A stretch of 32,929 nucleotides of DNA from a virus (IMGVR_UViG_3300017613_001967:1-32929), one strand, 5' to 3'; positions 5,235-13,370 are shown, counted from the stretch's first letter. Translations and numbers: made by a program. Notes: generated from the letters alone by a model not told the origin.

Positions 5235-6641
5235 ATGGAAAGCACAGAATTGACAAACTATCTCCGTGCTGGTTTTACTTGTTTCTGGCTTACTACCAAT
5301 GAGCCAGATAGAGTGAAAAAAGTTGTTTATGATCAACTAAACAACTTTAGTCTGAAGAACGGAGATAAGTACCAGGTCGATGAATGGAAATGCACTAAAG
5401 AACCAAACCCAACTGCTCCACTTATAGCCTTGGCAACCGCCCAAGCTAACACGGTAATGTTTCTTTACAATTATCACTGGTTCGTTGGAAATAATCAGGT
5501 AGTGCAATTAATTCAAGACAGTATCCCTGTCTGGGGTAATGAAGGTAAGGCAATTGTAATCGTTAGTTCCACAGAAAAAATACCACAGGAACTTCAAAAA
5601 GACTTTACACTAATTGACTTGCCGTTGCCTGAAAAAGATGAGATTGATGATGTAATAAGGCACATTGCCCCTGACGAAAAGTATCTTCCCCAAAAAGAAG
5701 ATATGGATGCAATCAAACGGGTATCAACTGGGTTGACCAGAAAAGAGATGGAAAACGTTTTTGCACTGTCATTGGTTAAACATAAGAAGTTTGATATTTC
5801 TACAATCAATAACTTCCGTGCACAGACCATCAAAAAGTCTGGTTTTGCTGAGGTTCTTGAGCCTACCGTGACATTTAAGGATGTTATCGGTTATGAAGAA
5901 TTTAAAAGGCAATTTATCGAAACAGTTCACAAACCTGATAGCAAAGGTGTTGCTGCAATCGGACCTGCTGGAACTGGCAAGACTTCCCTTGCAAAAGCAA
6001 TGGGTGCTGAATCTAACAAGTTAACCATCATGGTCAATCTTGGCGCATTTCAAAGCAAGTATCAAGGTGAATCATTTTCTAATGTCAAATCTTTCATTAA
6101 AATGATAAAAGCCTTGGGTGATTGCTTGCTTATCTTCGACGAATTTGAGAAGCAGTTTGCTGGTACATCCGGCGGTGGTGAGCTTGACAGTGGAGTTAAA
6201 AAAGGCATGGGTTCTTTATGGCTGGACTTCTTTCAAAATCGCCCTCCAAATGTCTATATCGTAACTACCTTCAATTCCTTTGTAGGTGTCGACCCTGAAT
6301 ATCTTAGAGCTGGTCGGTATGACGCATCACCATTCTTTATTGACTTGCCTAACGCTGAAGTGAAAAATAAAATCCTGGCACACTACATGGCAAAATTTAA
6401 TCTCAAAAAACAAAAGGTTCCTGCAATGCCGGACTGGACTGGTGCTGAGATAGAAAGCCTTTGCCACAATGCCAATATGCGAGGCATTACATTAATGGAA
6501 GCAAGCCAATTTATTTTGCCCCTGGCCGCTACTAAAAAGGAAGAAATTGATTCCTTGCGAGCATGGGCGAAAGGCCGCACTATTAAAGCTGAAAAAATTC
6601 CACAATTCAAAACTAAGTCAAAACGCAAAATTCAAATTTAG
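5235..6641 (+). CDS. AAA+ ATPase, Ycf46-like
   Basis: 468 residues. Residues 1-140 match the characteristic N-terminal region of Ycf46-type ATPases: a GFTCFWLTTNEPDRV opening, then a 'VMFLYNYHWFVGN' and 'VIVSSTEKIPQELQKDFTLIDLPLP' pattern. The AAA core has Walker A GPAGTGKT (243-250), Walker B LLIFDEFE (D302/E303) and a sensor/arginine region near YLRAGRYD. This is the third member of a DUF2997-DUF1257-Ycf46 set. The partner and substrate are unknown; it is likely a remodelling ATPase in the cytoplasm. The last residues, KSKRKIQI, resemble the end of the protein at 7951-8823 in both protein and DNA. Expressed from leader copy 11. Confidence 0.85.
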   Translation: MESTELTNYLRAGFTCFWLTTNEPDRVKKVVYDQLNNFSLKNGDKYQVDEWKCTKEPNPTAPLIALATAQANTVMFLYNYHWFVGNNQVVQLIQDSIPVWGNEGKAIVIVSSTEKIPQELQKDFTLIDLPLPEKDEIDDVIRHIAPDEKYLPQKEDMDAIKRVSTGLTRKEMENVFALSLVKHKKFDISTINNFRAQTIKKSGFAEVLEPTVTFKDVIGYEEFKRQFIETVHKPDSKGVAAIGPAGTGKTSLAKAMGAESNKLTIMVNLGAFQSKYQGESFSNVKSFIKMIKALGDCLLIFDEFEKQFAGTSGGGELDSGVKKGMGSLWLDFFQNRPPNVYIVTTFNSFVGVDPEYLRAGRYDASPFFIDLPNAEVKNKILAHYMAKFNLKKQKVPAMPDWTGAEIESLCHNANMRGITLMEASQFILPLAATKKEEIDSLRAWAKGRTIKAEKIPQFKTKSKRKIQI

Positions 6642-6651
6642 GAGGATTATT

Positions 6652-6828
6652 ATGAAAAAAGATTATCACTTTACAATTGTAGACAACACTGTCAGATGTA
6701 AGGTTTGTGGCCAGCCAATTAAAACAAGATTGATCATGACTAAACAGCCACAAAACCGAACGAAGTGTTATAAATGTTACAATGAAAAAAGGAAGCTGGG
6801 TGTGAGCCACAGAAAAGCACTCATCTAA
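6652..6828 (+). CDS. Small zinc-finger protein
   Basis: 58 residues with CKVC (16-19) and CYKC (39-42), a classical four-cysteine zinc finger of treble-clef or ribbon type, embedded in a basic protein with the tail KRKLGVSHRKALI. Likely nucleic-acid binding. The ATG at 6652 is preceded directly by TAGGAGGATTATT without leader hairpins and lies 10 nt after the ATPase stop, so it is a second gene of the Ycf46 cassette. Alternative upstream starts would overlap the ATPase by about 100 nt and lack an SD. Confidence 0.75.
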   Translation: MKKDYHFTIVDNTVRCKVCGQPIKTRLIMTKQPQNRTKCYKCYNEKRKLGVSHRKALI

Positions 6829-6913
6829 TTGTATGTTATTAGGTATGATAGTTATAGACTATCATACCTTGTGATAATACAATTAAGTATTATCTATATA
6901 GGAGGAAATAATT
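6826..6913 (+). promoter_or_regulatory. Structured leader element, copy 12 (type C)
   Basis: Nearly identical to copy 9: arm TAATTGTA (6826-6833), hairpin 1 (6841-6852/6858-6869), hairpin 2 GATAATAC/GTATTATC (6873-6880/6887-6894) with AATTAA. The SD region is the most diverged of the set (GGAGGAAATAATT), so it would match the anti-RBS loop at 28732-28741 least well. Confidence 0.8.
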
Positions 6914-7864
6914 ATGGCTAACAAGCGTCAAAAGAAGAAGCAACAGGCAAAGATGACACCCGTGACTGCTTCGCAGGTATCTAATAACACCAACATGAAA
7001 GATGCAATGACAAAGGCAAAAGCCGAAGTGAAGAAGGCACCAGCAAAAAAGCCTGAACCTGTTAAGTCTAAACCTGAACCTCGAAAGATTATTGGTGTTG
7101 GTAGTGCAAACAAAGGAGCCATTATTCACGCTATCACTGATCGAGATAACAGTATACTGTGTGACACAAGACGCAAGAACTACCTTGTAGATGTCACACT
7201 ATCTCCTTCACATGTCAACTGTATAAAGTGTAAAAAATTCAAGTCTTTTGAAAAATACCTTGAATTGAAAACACCTAAAAAAGTTGAACCTGTCAAAAAG
7301 GAACCTGTCAAAGAAGCAGTTAAAGAAGTCAAGCCTGCCAAAAAGGAACCTGTCAAGCCAAAAGTTAACATTGACATACCTCCACCGGGTAAAGTTTTTT
7401 CTGAACCCGATGAGTTTGAAGCATTAAAAACTTTGATGGATATAAGGTTTAAAAGACTTCGAACCCATTTGGAGAAAGTCATTCTCAAAAAGATCAATGA
7501 AGAAATTGGCAAAATGCCTAACTGGTTTATTACCAGAAAGTCAAATGGCAGGTTTCAAATTATTCATGAGAAAAGCCGGTATGTATTCACTGACAACATC
7601 ACACAGGAACAGGCAGAACAACTGATTGTCAGATATTCAGAGATACCTATTCAATGGGACGGTGTTACTAGGATACCTAAAGCATTCATTGGATCTATCA
7701 GAAAAATACATGCTGAAGTTATCGGTAATACCGTGAACAAAAAGGAACCAAAGAAAAAGCGCAAACCAATTGAAAAAATCAAAAAGAGAAGAACTATTGG
7801 GATAAAACATTTTCCTGAAAAACAAAAACAAGTCAGAATTAAGATTAAGAGGAGATCAAAGTAA
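6914..7864 (+). CDS. Lys/Pro-rich multi-segment protein of unknown function
   Basis: 316 residues. It has a basic N-terminus (ANKRQKKKQQAK), a Lys/Ala/Pro linker (~30-60), a small segment with CIKCKKF (CxxC, about residues 102-105), a second linker with repeated 'KKEPVK' units (~120-150), a folded region of about 160-265, and a very basic C-terminus ending KIKIKRRSK. The low-complexity linkers imply two or three tethered domains that bind nucleic acid or a partner. No named family is recognised. Start is fixed by leader copy 12. The C-terminal KIKRR tag recurs in other proteins of the window. Confidence 0.75.
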   Translation: MANKRQKKKQQAKMTPVTASQVSNNTNMKDAMTKAKAEVKKAPAKKPEPVKSKPEPRKIIGVGSANKGAIIHAITDRDNSILCDTRRKNYLVDVTLSPSHVNCIKCKKFKSFEKYLELKTPKKVEPVKKEPVKEAVKEVKPAKKEPVKPKVNIDIPPPGKVFSEPDEFEALKTLMDIRFKRLRTHLEKVILKKINEEIGKMPNWFITRKSNGRFQIIHEKSRYVFTDNITQEQAEQLIVRYSEIPIQWDGVTRIPKAFIGSIRKIHAEVIGNTVNKKEPKKKRKPIEKIKKRRTIGIKHFPEKQKQVRIKIKRRSK

Positions 7865-7950
7865 AATTATACTTTGTTAGGTATAGTAATATTTATTACT
7901 ATACCTTGCGGTTGTATAATTAAATACACCGTTATATAGGAGGATTAGAT
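7864..7950 (+). promoter_or_regulatory. Structured leader element, copy 13 (type A)
   Basis: The arm is AAATTATA (7864-7871) instead of AATTGTA. With TATAATT on the hairpin 2 side this gives an uninterrupted A-T/T-A pairing, where other type A copies rely on one G-U. Hairpin 1 is 7879-7890/7895-7906 and hairpin 2 is 7909-7931 with AATTAA. The RBS is GGAGGATTAG. Confidence 0.8.
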
Positions 7951-8823
7951 ATGAATGTAGACACATTGCAAAATTCAGTAATGGTAAATGTAAGATGTGG
8001 CTGGTGGGGTGCAATGGCAAGGTACGATGAGAACAAACTTGGGAAAGATGTCCCCAAGAAAATTGTTCGAGCCGTTCAGGACTTATTGGAAGATAAGTCC
8101 CTCATTGATGAAGCTAGAACAATTCAGCGAAAGTTAAAAGGTTTCATCGGCAATAATAGTTTGCCTTGCCCTATTGATGGAGTCTACCTTGTTGCTAAAG
8201 ATAGAGTGCCAGTTATTCATGACAAGGTTAACGAGTCTATCGAATTGATGTCTATACCAGTTAACAAACTGGTAAGCAATTATGGTAGACTAAAAAGAAA
8301 GTTCAAGAAAAAATACCCAGATCAATACCAAAGTGAAAAGTATCCCACAAGCAAGCGTCTAAAGGCCAGGTTTTATATTGATTGCAATTTCTTTCAAATC
8401 GGTATGCCTGATAATGACATTATGGAACTTGACCCTGAACAGTATAGACAAGCTGTTCAAAGATTCCAGAATATGGCAGAGGAGATTGAAGAAATGGCAG
8501 TCACACTTATCGGTAACCGTCTAATGCAACGGTTAGACAAACTTCAAAAGCAGTGTGAAACTGGCGAAGGCATTCATGGTCGCACTATTGGTTCTATCAA
8601 TCGCTTTCTTGATAACTGGAAAGAAATGTGGTCTGGTCAAGTTGATGATAAAAAGCTGACTATGATCATGGCAAGGTTGAGAGGCCAAATGAAAAAGGTT
8701 AGTGCAGATAGACTTCGTGGCAATGAAGAATTTAGAGGTGAAGTCGCTGCCAAGATTGAAAAGATCATGACAAACCTTGACCGTATACCAAATGTCAGTT
8801 TAAAACGCAAAATTGACATTTAA
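7951..8823 (+). CDS. DUF3150-like phage protein (tentative)
   Basis: 290 residues, mostly helical. The opening (WWGAMARYDENKLGKDVPKKI), the 'LKGFIGNNSLPCPIDGVYLV' segment and the following helices with a paired 'Y-x-x-L-K-R-K-F' recall DUF3150 proteins, which in phages and bacteria often neighbour AAA ATPases of the MoxR/CobS sort; the match is from memory and moderate at best. The Ycf46-like ATPase two cassettes upstream could be a partner, but this is inference. The terminal SLKRKIDI resembles the ATPase C-terminus. Start fixed by leader copy 13. Confidence 0.7.
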   Translation: MNVDTLQNSVMVNVRCGWWGAMARYDENKLGKDVPKKIVRAVQDLLEDKSLIDEARTIQRKLKGFIGNNSLPCPIDGVYLVAKDRVPVIHDKVNESIELMSIPVNKLVSNYGRLKRKFKKKYPDQYQSEKYPTSKRLKARFYIDCNFFQIGMPDNDIMELDPEQYRQAVQRFQNMAEEIEEMAVTLIGNRLMQRLDKLQKQCETGEGIHGRTIGSINRFLDNWKEMWSGQVDDKKLTMIMARLRGQMKKVSADRLRGNEEFRGEVAAKIEKIMTNLDRIPNVSLKRKIDI

Positions 8824-8830
8824 ATTAAAC

Positions 8831-8892
8831 TGTTATATAATGGCCGTTTGTTTCCTTGACAAACGGCCATTGAGTTACTAGGAGGATTCTAC
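8831..8892 (+). promoter_or_regulatory. Degenerate or alternative leader with one hairpin
   Basis: Between the genes lies a single perfect 13-bp hairpin AATGGCCGTTTGT/ACAAACGGCCATT (8839-8851/8859-8871) and then CTAGGAGGATTCTAC before the ATG. The two-hairpin AATTAA design is absent although the SD core GGAGGATT is kept. No T-run follows, so it is unlikely to be a terminator. It may be a simplified member of the leader series. Confidence 0.6.
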
Positions 8893-9390
8893 ATGAAATG
8901 CTTGTACTGCAATTACTTTGCTCACGGAGATATAATCAGAAGGGAAACAAACCTTGGCGAAAAGAAAAAACCAGGCATGGTAAAAAGAAAATGTTCAGCC
9001 ATGAATAAAAATGTTGCATTAGATACCGATGCCTGCAAATACTTTTCACCATGTGACACTTTCTACTGTGATAAAAATAATCAACGAATCAAAATGTTAC
9101 TATGCATTGCACGACGTTTAAATAGAAACAACCTTGATGCATTCAAAGGTTGTAAACGATGCAGACAATTTGACCAAGAAATAAAACCTATTTTAGAAAC
9201 GTATGGTATGGAGGCGCAAAAAATTGTAAACCCTCCACAAAAGGAAACTGTCAAGAAAAAGGAACCAAAAAAGACCAAACTGAAAAAACGTAAGAAAATT
9301 TCATCGAAAGCAAGAAAAAAAATTATTCCAAAAGCTAAAAAACGTAAACCAATTAAACCAAAGATTAAAAGAAGGAGAAAGAAACTATGA
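8893..9390 (+). CDS. Cysteine-rich protein with long Lys/Arg tail
   Basis: 165 residues. The first ~100 contain at least nine cysteines in CLYC, DACKYFSPC, FYCDK, LLC and GCKRC groups, indicating one or two zinc (or Fe-S) sites. Residues ~112-165 are almost pure Lys/Arg/Pro (KKEPKKTKLKKRKK ... KIKRRRKKL), a nucleic-acid-binding or targeting tail like that at 6914-7864. The SD is GGAGGATTCTAC. The stop overlaps the next start (ATGA). Family not recognised; an RNA- or DNA-binding role is inferred. Confidence 0.75.
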   Translation: MKCLYCNYFAHGDIIRRETNLGEKKKPGMVKRKCSAMNKNVALDTDACKYFSPCDTFYCDKNNQRIKMLLCIARRLNRNNLDAFKGCKRCRQFDQEIKPILETYGMEAQKIVNPPQKETVKKKEPKKTKLKKRKKISSKARKKIIPKAKKRKPIKPKIKRRRKKL

Positions 9391-9770
9391 AAAAAGTAAA
9401 CGGCCAAGATTATGTTCAGGCTTACTATGTAATGAGAGGTAGATATCTTACATCGGTTGACGAACCTGCAACCTTTGATGAATTTACACCTGTCATCACA
9501 GAGCGTGAAATAATCTTGGAAAGTCAAGAACGATCACCTGAAGATGAGGTAATTAAAAAAGACATGTACCAAAAAATGAGTAGTGAAGCAAAGCAAGTAA
9601 TATCAATCTGTATAAACTGTCCCAATGAAATTTTAGATTTAATCACACCTCGCAACTCAAAAAAGATAAAAAAGGAAAAACTGGTAAAGTACCTACAAAA
9701 CAAATGGCATAACAAAAGATTAGTTCGTAAAGTTTTAAATGAGGTAACAACATTAATAAAACACTTTTAA
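9387..9770 (+). CDS. Phage protein of unknown function, possibly HTH-containing
   Basis: 127 residues. The C-terminal half (KMSSEAKQVISICINCPNEI ... LVKYLQNKWHNKRLVRKVL) has the layout of a helical domain found in many phage proteins, where 'L/M-S-x-x-A-K-x-V-I' is followed by two helices resembling a sigma-region-4-type helix-turn-helix. I cannot confirm DNA binding. Coupled to the upstream gene through ATGA overlap. It is the last gene before the terminator at 9800-9842. Confidence 0.7.
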   Translation: MKKVNGQDYVQAYYVMRGRYLTSVDEPATFDEFTPVITEREIILESQERSPEDEVIKKDMYQKMSSEAKQVISICINCPNEILDLITPRNSKKIKKEKLVKYLQNKWHNKRLVRKVLNEVTTLIKHF

Positions 9771-9780
9771 AATGGTTTAA

Positions 9781-9790
9781 TAGGAGGATT
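9781..9790 (+). promoter_or_regulatory. Orphan leader-type RBS without a gene
   Basis: TAGGAGGATT, identical to the SD segment of the leaders, is followed by TAAAGAATC and then directly by a terminator. No ATG, GTG or TTG lies at a usable distance. It looks like the scar of a lost cassette, or an unused insertion position at the end of the array. Confidence 0.6.
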
Positions 9791-9799
9791 TAAAGAATC

Positions 9800-9842
9800 A
9801 AAAAGGCCCAGTAGGTTTAATTACCTACTGGGCCTTTTTTTT
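9800..9842 (+). terminator. Strong Rho-independent terminator
   Basis: Stem AAGGCCCAGTAGGT/ACCTACTGGGCCTT around the loop TTAATT (9817-9822), followed by eight T residues. The preceding A-run makes it potentially bidirectional. It closes the leader-cassette array and separates it from the replication genes. Confidence 0.92.
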
Positions 9843-9886
9843 GGCCCTTTTTTGGTGAGAATTATAATGTAAAAAAATGTTATAAT
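9841..9886 (+). promoter_or_regulatory. Likely promoter(s) for the SLOG/helicase operon
   Basis: Two sigma-70-like options follow the terminator: TTGGCC (9841-9846), 16-bp spacer, TATAAT (9863-9868); and an extended -10, TGTTATAAT (9878-9886). Similar TGGTATAAT motifs occur at 18335-18343 and 27234-27242. The ATG of the next gene is 22 nt beyond the second -10. Confidence 0.6.
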
Positions 9887-9908
9887 TAATGTATAAGGAG
9901 CATACAAT

Positions 9909-10295
9909 ATGAAAAGAAAAATTATACCATCATCTAAAACTATTGGCATTGTTGGATCAAGAAGACGGAATACTGAAGAAGACTTTTATAAGGTCTATGA
10001 TCAATTTACACAACTATATAAGTCTAATGATATAATTTGTTCTGGATTATGTCCTGCTGGTGCTGATTATTTTGCCGTTTTAATTGCTAAAAAATTCAAA
10101 TTGGAAACCCTATGGTTCCCTGCCAACTGGGATAAACATGGAAAAGCAGCCGGTTTTATTCGCAATACAGATATAGCCAAAGCATCAGACATTTTAATTG
10201 CTTGTGTTCACATTGATAGAACAGGTGGCACCGAAGATACCATAAAAAAATTTATTAAATTCCATAGCGACAGAAACTTATATCTAATATATTAA
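9909..10295 (+). CDS. SLOG-fold DUF2493-like nucleotide-binding protein
   Basis: 128 residues. GIVGSRR at residues 13-19, CSGLCPAGADYFAVLIAKKF at about 44-63, PANWDKHGKAAGFIRNTDIA and a final GGTEDTIKKF match the SLOG/Rossmann-like DUF2493 (YspA-type) family, which is thought to bind nucleotides or NAD/ADP-ribose-related ligands. Such proteins occur in many phages; the precise ligand is not known. The SD ATAAGGAGC precedes ATG 9909. First gene after the terminator and promoter region. Its N-terminus, MKRKIIP, is one of several basic terminal tags. Confidence 0.82.
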   Translation: MKRKIIPSSKTIGIVGSRRRNTEEDFYKVYDQFTQLYKSNDIICSGLCPAGADYFAVLIAKKFKLETLWFPANWDKHGKAAGFIRNTDIAKASDILIACVHIDRTGGTEDTIKKFIKFHSDRNLYLIY

Positions 10296-10304
10296 GGAGG
10301 ATAC

Positions 10305-10607
10305 ATGAGATGTTTTGAGAAAATCCTATTCTTGGGAAACGGTGAATACTCAATGAAAAACTTATTCAAACTTCAAGAAAGATTCAATGAAGGAATTCAT
10401 GTTTCCGGTGCATTACAACAACCTGACCATGCCACTACCCAAGAAGAAGCAGAATTCCAAAAACAACAAAGGATTGAAATGCACAAAGATTTAGAGGATA
10501 TAGTAAAGGACATTATCACAGCGCTACTTGGTGAGAAATTCACACTCTCATTATACATACCTTTGCCAAAAGTGGAGGTAATAAATGAATCCCAAACCCA
10601 CAATTGA
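10305..10607 (+). CDS. Small acidic protein of unknown function
   Basis: 100 residues, helical, no membrane span. Residues 17-60 are rich in Q, E and H (HATTQEEAEFQKQQRIEMHK), and the end is hydrophobic and proline-containing. ATG 10305 has an ideal SD (AAGGAGG with 6-nt spacing); a second in-frame ATG at 10353 lacks one. The 3' end overlaps the helicase start by 23 nt, suggesting coupling. Not recognised; may act with the helicase. Confidence 0.68.
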   Translation: MRCFEKILFLGNGEYSMKNLFKLQERFNEGIHVSGALQQPDHATTQEEAEFQKQQRIEMHKDLEDIVKDIITALLGEKFTLSLYIPLPKVEVINESQTHN

Positions 10608-12009
10608 AATCCTCGATTCTATCCATTGTTACGCCAATAAGGAAGCCCGTAAGATTATAAAACACGCCTTGTCCTACAAAAAAGTCCACTGGCGACAAGG
10701 GCAATTCCAAAAGAAATCTAAAACTAATACTCAACACCTTATTTCTGGTCGTGACGGTAGTGGAGGCCATTTCTTAACTGGATTATTGTCTAAAGTTAAA
10801 AAATACTGCAAAGAACTAAACATCCAAATAGAAATAATAGGCTCACTTGAAAAATTAAGACCACAAGCCAAACCATCACTTAAAGGTATTAAATTCAGAC
10901 CAGATCAAGTTAAGGCACTCCAAAGAATCAAGCGACACCAATTTGGCCGGATCATTCATCCCACTGGCACAGGTAAAACAATTATAGAAATGGGTATAGT
11001 ATCCATGTTCCCAAATTGCTATATTCTTTTACTAGCTCATACTAGAGACTTGGCAAAACAACTTTCTGATGCAGCTGAGGAGTTTCTTCCTGAACACAAT
11101 ATTTATACACCTCAAGGGGGTGAACAAATAAATAATGCTATAAGTAATATGGCAGATCGTGCTAACCAAGGATACTATGACGGAATTCTTATAACCACAA
11201 TACAATCTTTTGCCAAACTTGACCCCAATCAATATATGCATTTATTTGATGTTACCATAGTAGATGAAAGCCACCATATTTCCAGTGAGAAAAGCCAGTA
11301 TGGTAAAGTCATGACTCATAACCTATCACCTCGCAGATATGGCTTTACCGCTACCTTACCCACAAAGGATGACCAACTGCTCTTCAATGAAGGTATCCTT
11401 GGCCCTGTAATTGCAAATTTATCTATAAAAGACGCCATTAAAAATAATCTTGTGGCTATACCCAAAATTAAATTGGTCAATGTTCCTTATGATCCCGAAC
11501 TAAATAAGCAATGTTCTAATCGTTATTTTAAATATGCCGAATTATGCATCGCCACTAACAAAAAAAGGAATGCTCTCATATGCTCAGAGGCCGCTGATGC
11601 CGTTAAAAATAAAAAACCCGTATTGGTTATTATTGAAAAAATAGAACATGGTAAATTGTTACAACAGAAAATGTTGAAGTCTCATAATTTAAAAGTACCA
11701 TTTGCAAGTGGTGTATCTTCCCAGGAAGAACGATTAAAATATAAGCAAGATTTAATTGGTGGTAAAATACTATGTGTTATAGTGTCTCGTATATGGATGG
11801 AAGGCATAAATATACAAAATTTAGAGGTTATAATCTATGCCGCAGCTATGAAAGAAAAGAAAAGGGTGATACAAGCAATGGGACGTGGATTAAGAACCTC
11901 CAAGGATAAAGATGAAATACTATTAATTGACTTCTTAGATCCTTACAAATATTTAAGTGAACACAGTATTTTAAGAATACAAACCTACAACGAAATGGGA
12001 TGGCTATAA
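10585..12009 (+). CDS. SF2 DNA helicase, UvsW-like
   Basis: 474 residues. Motif Q/I region: FRPDQVKAL then HPTGTGKT (Walker A, 125-132); motif II DESH (227-230); motif III FTATLP; motif VI QAMGRGLRT near residue 430. The N-terminal ~110 residues form an accessory domain. Layout and size match phage UvsW/Res-type SF2 helicases that remodel recombination intermediates, unwind R-loops and switch replication modes in T4. The SD GGAGG precedes ATG 10585. Followed at once by the methyltransferase. The exact substrate is inferred from the family. Confidence 0.88.
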   Translation: MNPKPTIEILDSIHCYANKEARKIIKHALSYKKVHWRQGQFQKKSKTNTQHLISGRDGSGGHFLTGLLSKVKKYCKELNIQIEIIGSLEKLRPQAKPSLKGIKFRPDQVKALQRIKRHQFGRIIHPTGTGKTIIEMGIVSMFPNCYILLLAHTRDLAKQLSDAAEEFLPEHNIYTPQGGEQINNAISNMADRANQGYYDGILITTIQSFAKLDPNQYMHLFDVTIVDESHHISSEKSQYGKVMTHNLSPRRYGFTATLPTKDDQLLFNEGILGPVIANLSIKDAIKNNLVAIPKIKLVNVPYDPELNKQCSNRYFKYAELCIATNKKRNALICSEAADAVKNKKPVLVIIEKIEHGKLLQQKMLKSHNLKVPFASGVSSQEERLKYKQDLIGGKILCVIVSRIWMEGINIQNLEVIIYAAAMKEKKRVIQAMGRGLRTSKDKDEILLIDFLDPYKYLSEHSILRIQTYNEMGWL

Positions 12010-13370
12010 AAATTATGAAACTAAAAAAGAGAAAATCTAAACCTTACTTTGAAAATCAATTCGGCCAGGTCTATCTCGGAAACGTCCTACCTATATTAAA
12101 AACCCTACCTAGTAATTCAATTCATATGTGTGTTACCTCACCTCCATATTGGGGTCTGCGAGACTATGGAAACCCACCTCAGATATGGGATGAGCCATCC
12201 TTTGGTTATTGCAAACAAATAATTAATAATAGAGAAACATCTGTAAAAGGTAAACATGAATGGGAAGATAAAAATCCTATAAAAACACGTAAAGATCCAA
12301 AAACAGGAATTGCCATTTCTACAGATGAAAATAGAAAGAAAACAGTTGTTGCTACAAATCAATTTTGCAAACATTGTAACGCATGGAAAGGTGATTTAGG
12401 ATCGGAGCCAACACCAGATCTATTCATTCAACACCTAACACAAATCTTTCGTGAAGTGAGAAGAGTATTAAGAGATGATGGTATCCTCTTTCTTAATATC
12501 GGAGATACCTATACAGGGACTGGTGGATCACTAAGAATTAATTTTGGCAAGATCAAACCACTAACTACCTACCCATCAGCAACTAAAATTCCAGAAGGAT
12601 TAAAGCACAATGAACTAATTGGCATACCTTGGAAATTAGCATTCGCTCTCCAAAAAGACGGATGGAGACTAAGACAAGACATTATATGGAGTAAAAGATC
12701 AGTCACTCCAGAAAGTTGCACTAATAGATGTACTAAATCCCATGAATACATTTTTATACTCGCCAAATCTGCAAAATACTTCTATGATAATTTTGCCGTA
12801 AGACAACCAACTATAGATAAACAATCTTTTCCTCCAAAAGAAAACACACCATATATCGCAGGTGGCAATAAGCGATCTGTATGGACGATCGACACAGACA
12901 AAAGAAACAACACAGACAAAAGAGATAATAAAACACACTTTGCTGTTTTCCCAGAAAAACTAGTAAGGACATGTATCTCACTAGGAAGTTCTGAAAAAGG
13001 CTGTTGTCCTCAATGTGGCAAACCTTGGGAAAGACATATCAAAAAGCACCGAATGAAAAATTACATTTTTAAAATTACCAACACAGAGTGGAAACCTGCT
13101 TGTGAATGCAAAAGTGATGATACTTATGGGCAAACCTATCAGAATCCAGGAGGTGAAGACGACACACTTCCCTTTAACCCTATCCCATGCACAGTTCTTG
13201 AACCATTCTTAGGATCAGGCACAACCTTCTCAGTTGCCTCAATACTTAACAGAAGATGTATTGGGATAGACGTCTCTAAAACCTTTCTAGATAATGATGC
13301 CATCCCCCATATAGAAAAAGAAGCCAGAAAACAACGGCAAGCCATTAAAAGTAAAAAATGGTTCAAATAA
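12000..13370 (+). CDS. Site-specific DNA methyltransferase (N4-cytosine or N6-adenine)
   Basis: 456 residues. Catalytic TSPPYWGLRDY lies near residue 46 and the SAM-binding motif EPFLGSGTT near 402, the order typical of beta-class amino-methyltransferases; SPPY is compatible with either N4C or N6A. Two zinc-ribbon-like pairs are present (CKHCN ~124; CPQCGKPW ~338 with a later CEC), as is usual in this large phage/bacterial subfamily. No restriction endonuclease is adjacent, so it is probably an orphan that protects or marks phage DNA. Start uncertain: ATG 12000 overlaps the helicase stop, while ATG 12015 gives MKLKKRKSKP; neither has a clear SD. Confidence 0.88.
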   Translation: MAIKIMKLKKRKSKPYFENQFGQVYLGNVLPILKTLPSNSIHMCVTSPPYWGLRDYGNPPQIWDEPSFGYCKQIINNRETSVKGKHEWEDKNPIKTRKDPKTGIAISTDENRKKTVVATNQFCKHCNAWKGDLGSEPTPDLFIQHLTQIFREVRRVLRDDGILFLNIGDTYTGTGGSLRINFGKIKPLTTYPSATKIPEGLKHNELIGIPWKLAFALQKDGWRLRQDIIWSKRSVTPESCTNRCTKSHEYIFILAKSAKYFYDNFAVRQPTIDKQSFPPKENTPYIAGGNKRSVWTIDTDKRNNTDKRDNKTHFAVFPEKLVRTCISLGSSEKGCCPQCGKPWERHIKKHRMKNYIFKITNTEWKPACECKSDDTYGQTYQNPGGEDDTLPFNPIPCTVLEPFLGSGTTFSVASILNRRCIGIDVSKTFLDNDAIPHIEKEARKQRQAIKSKKWFK

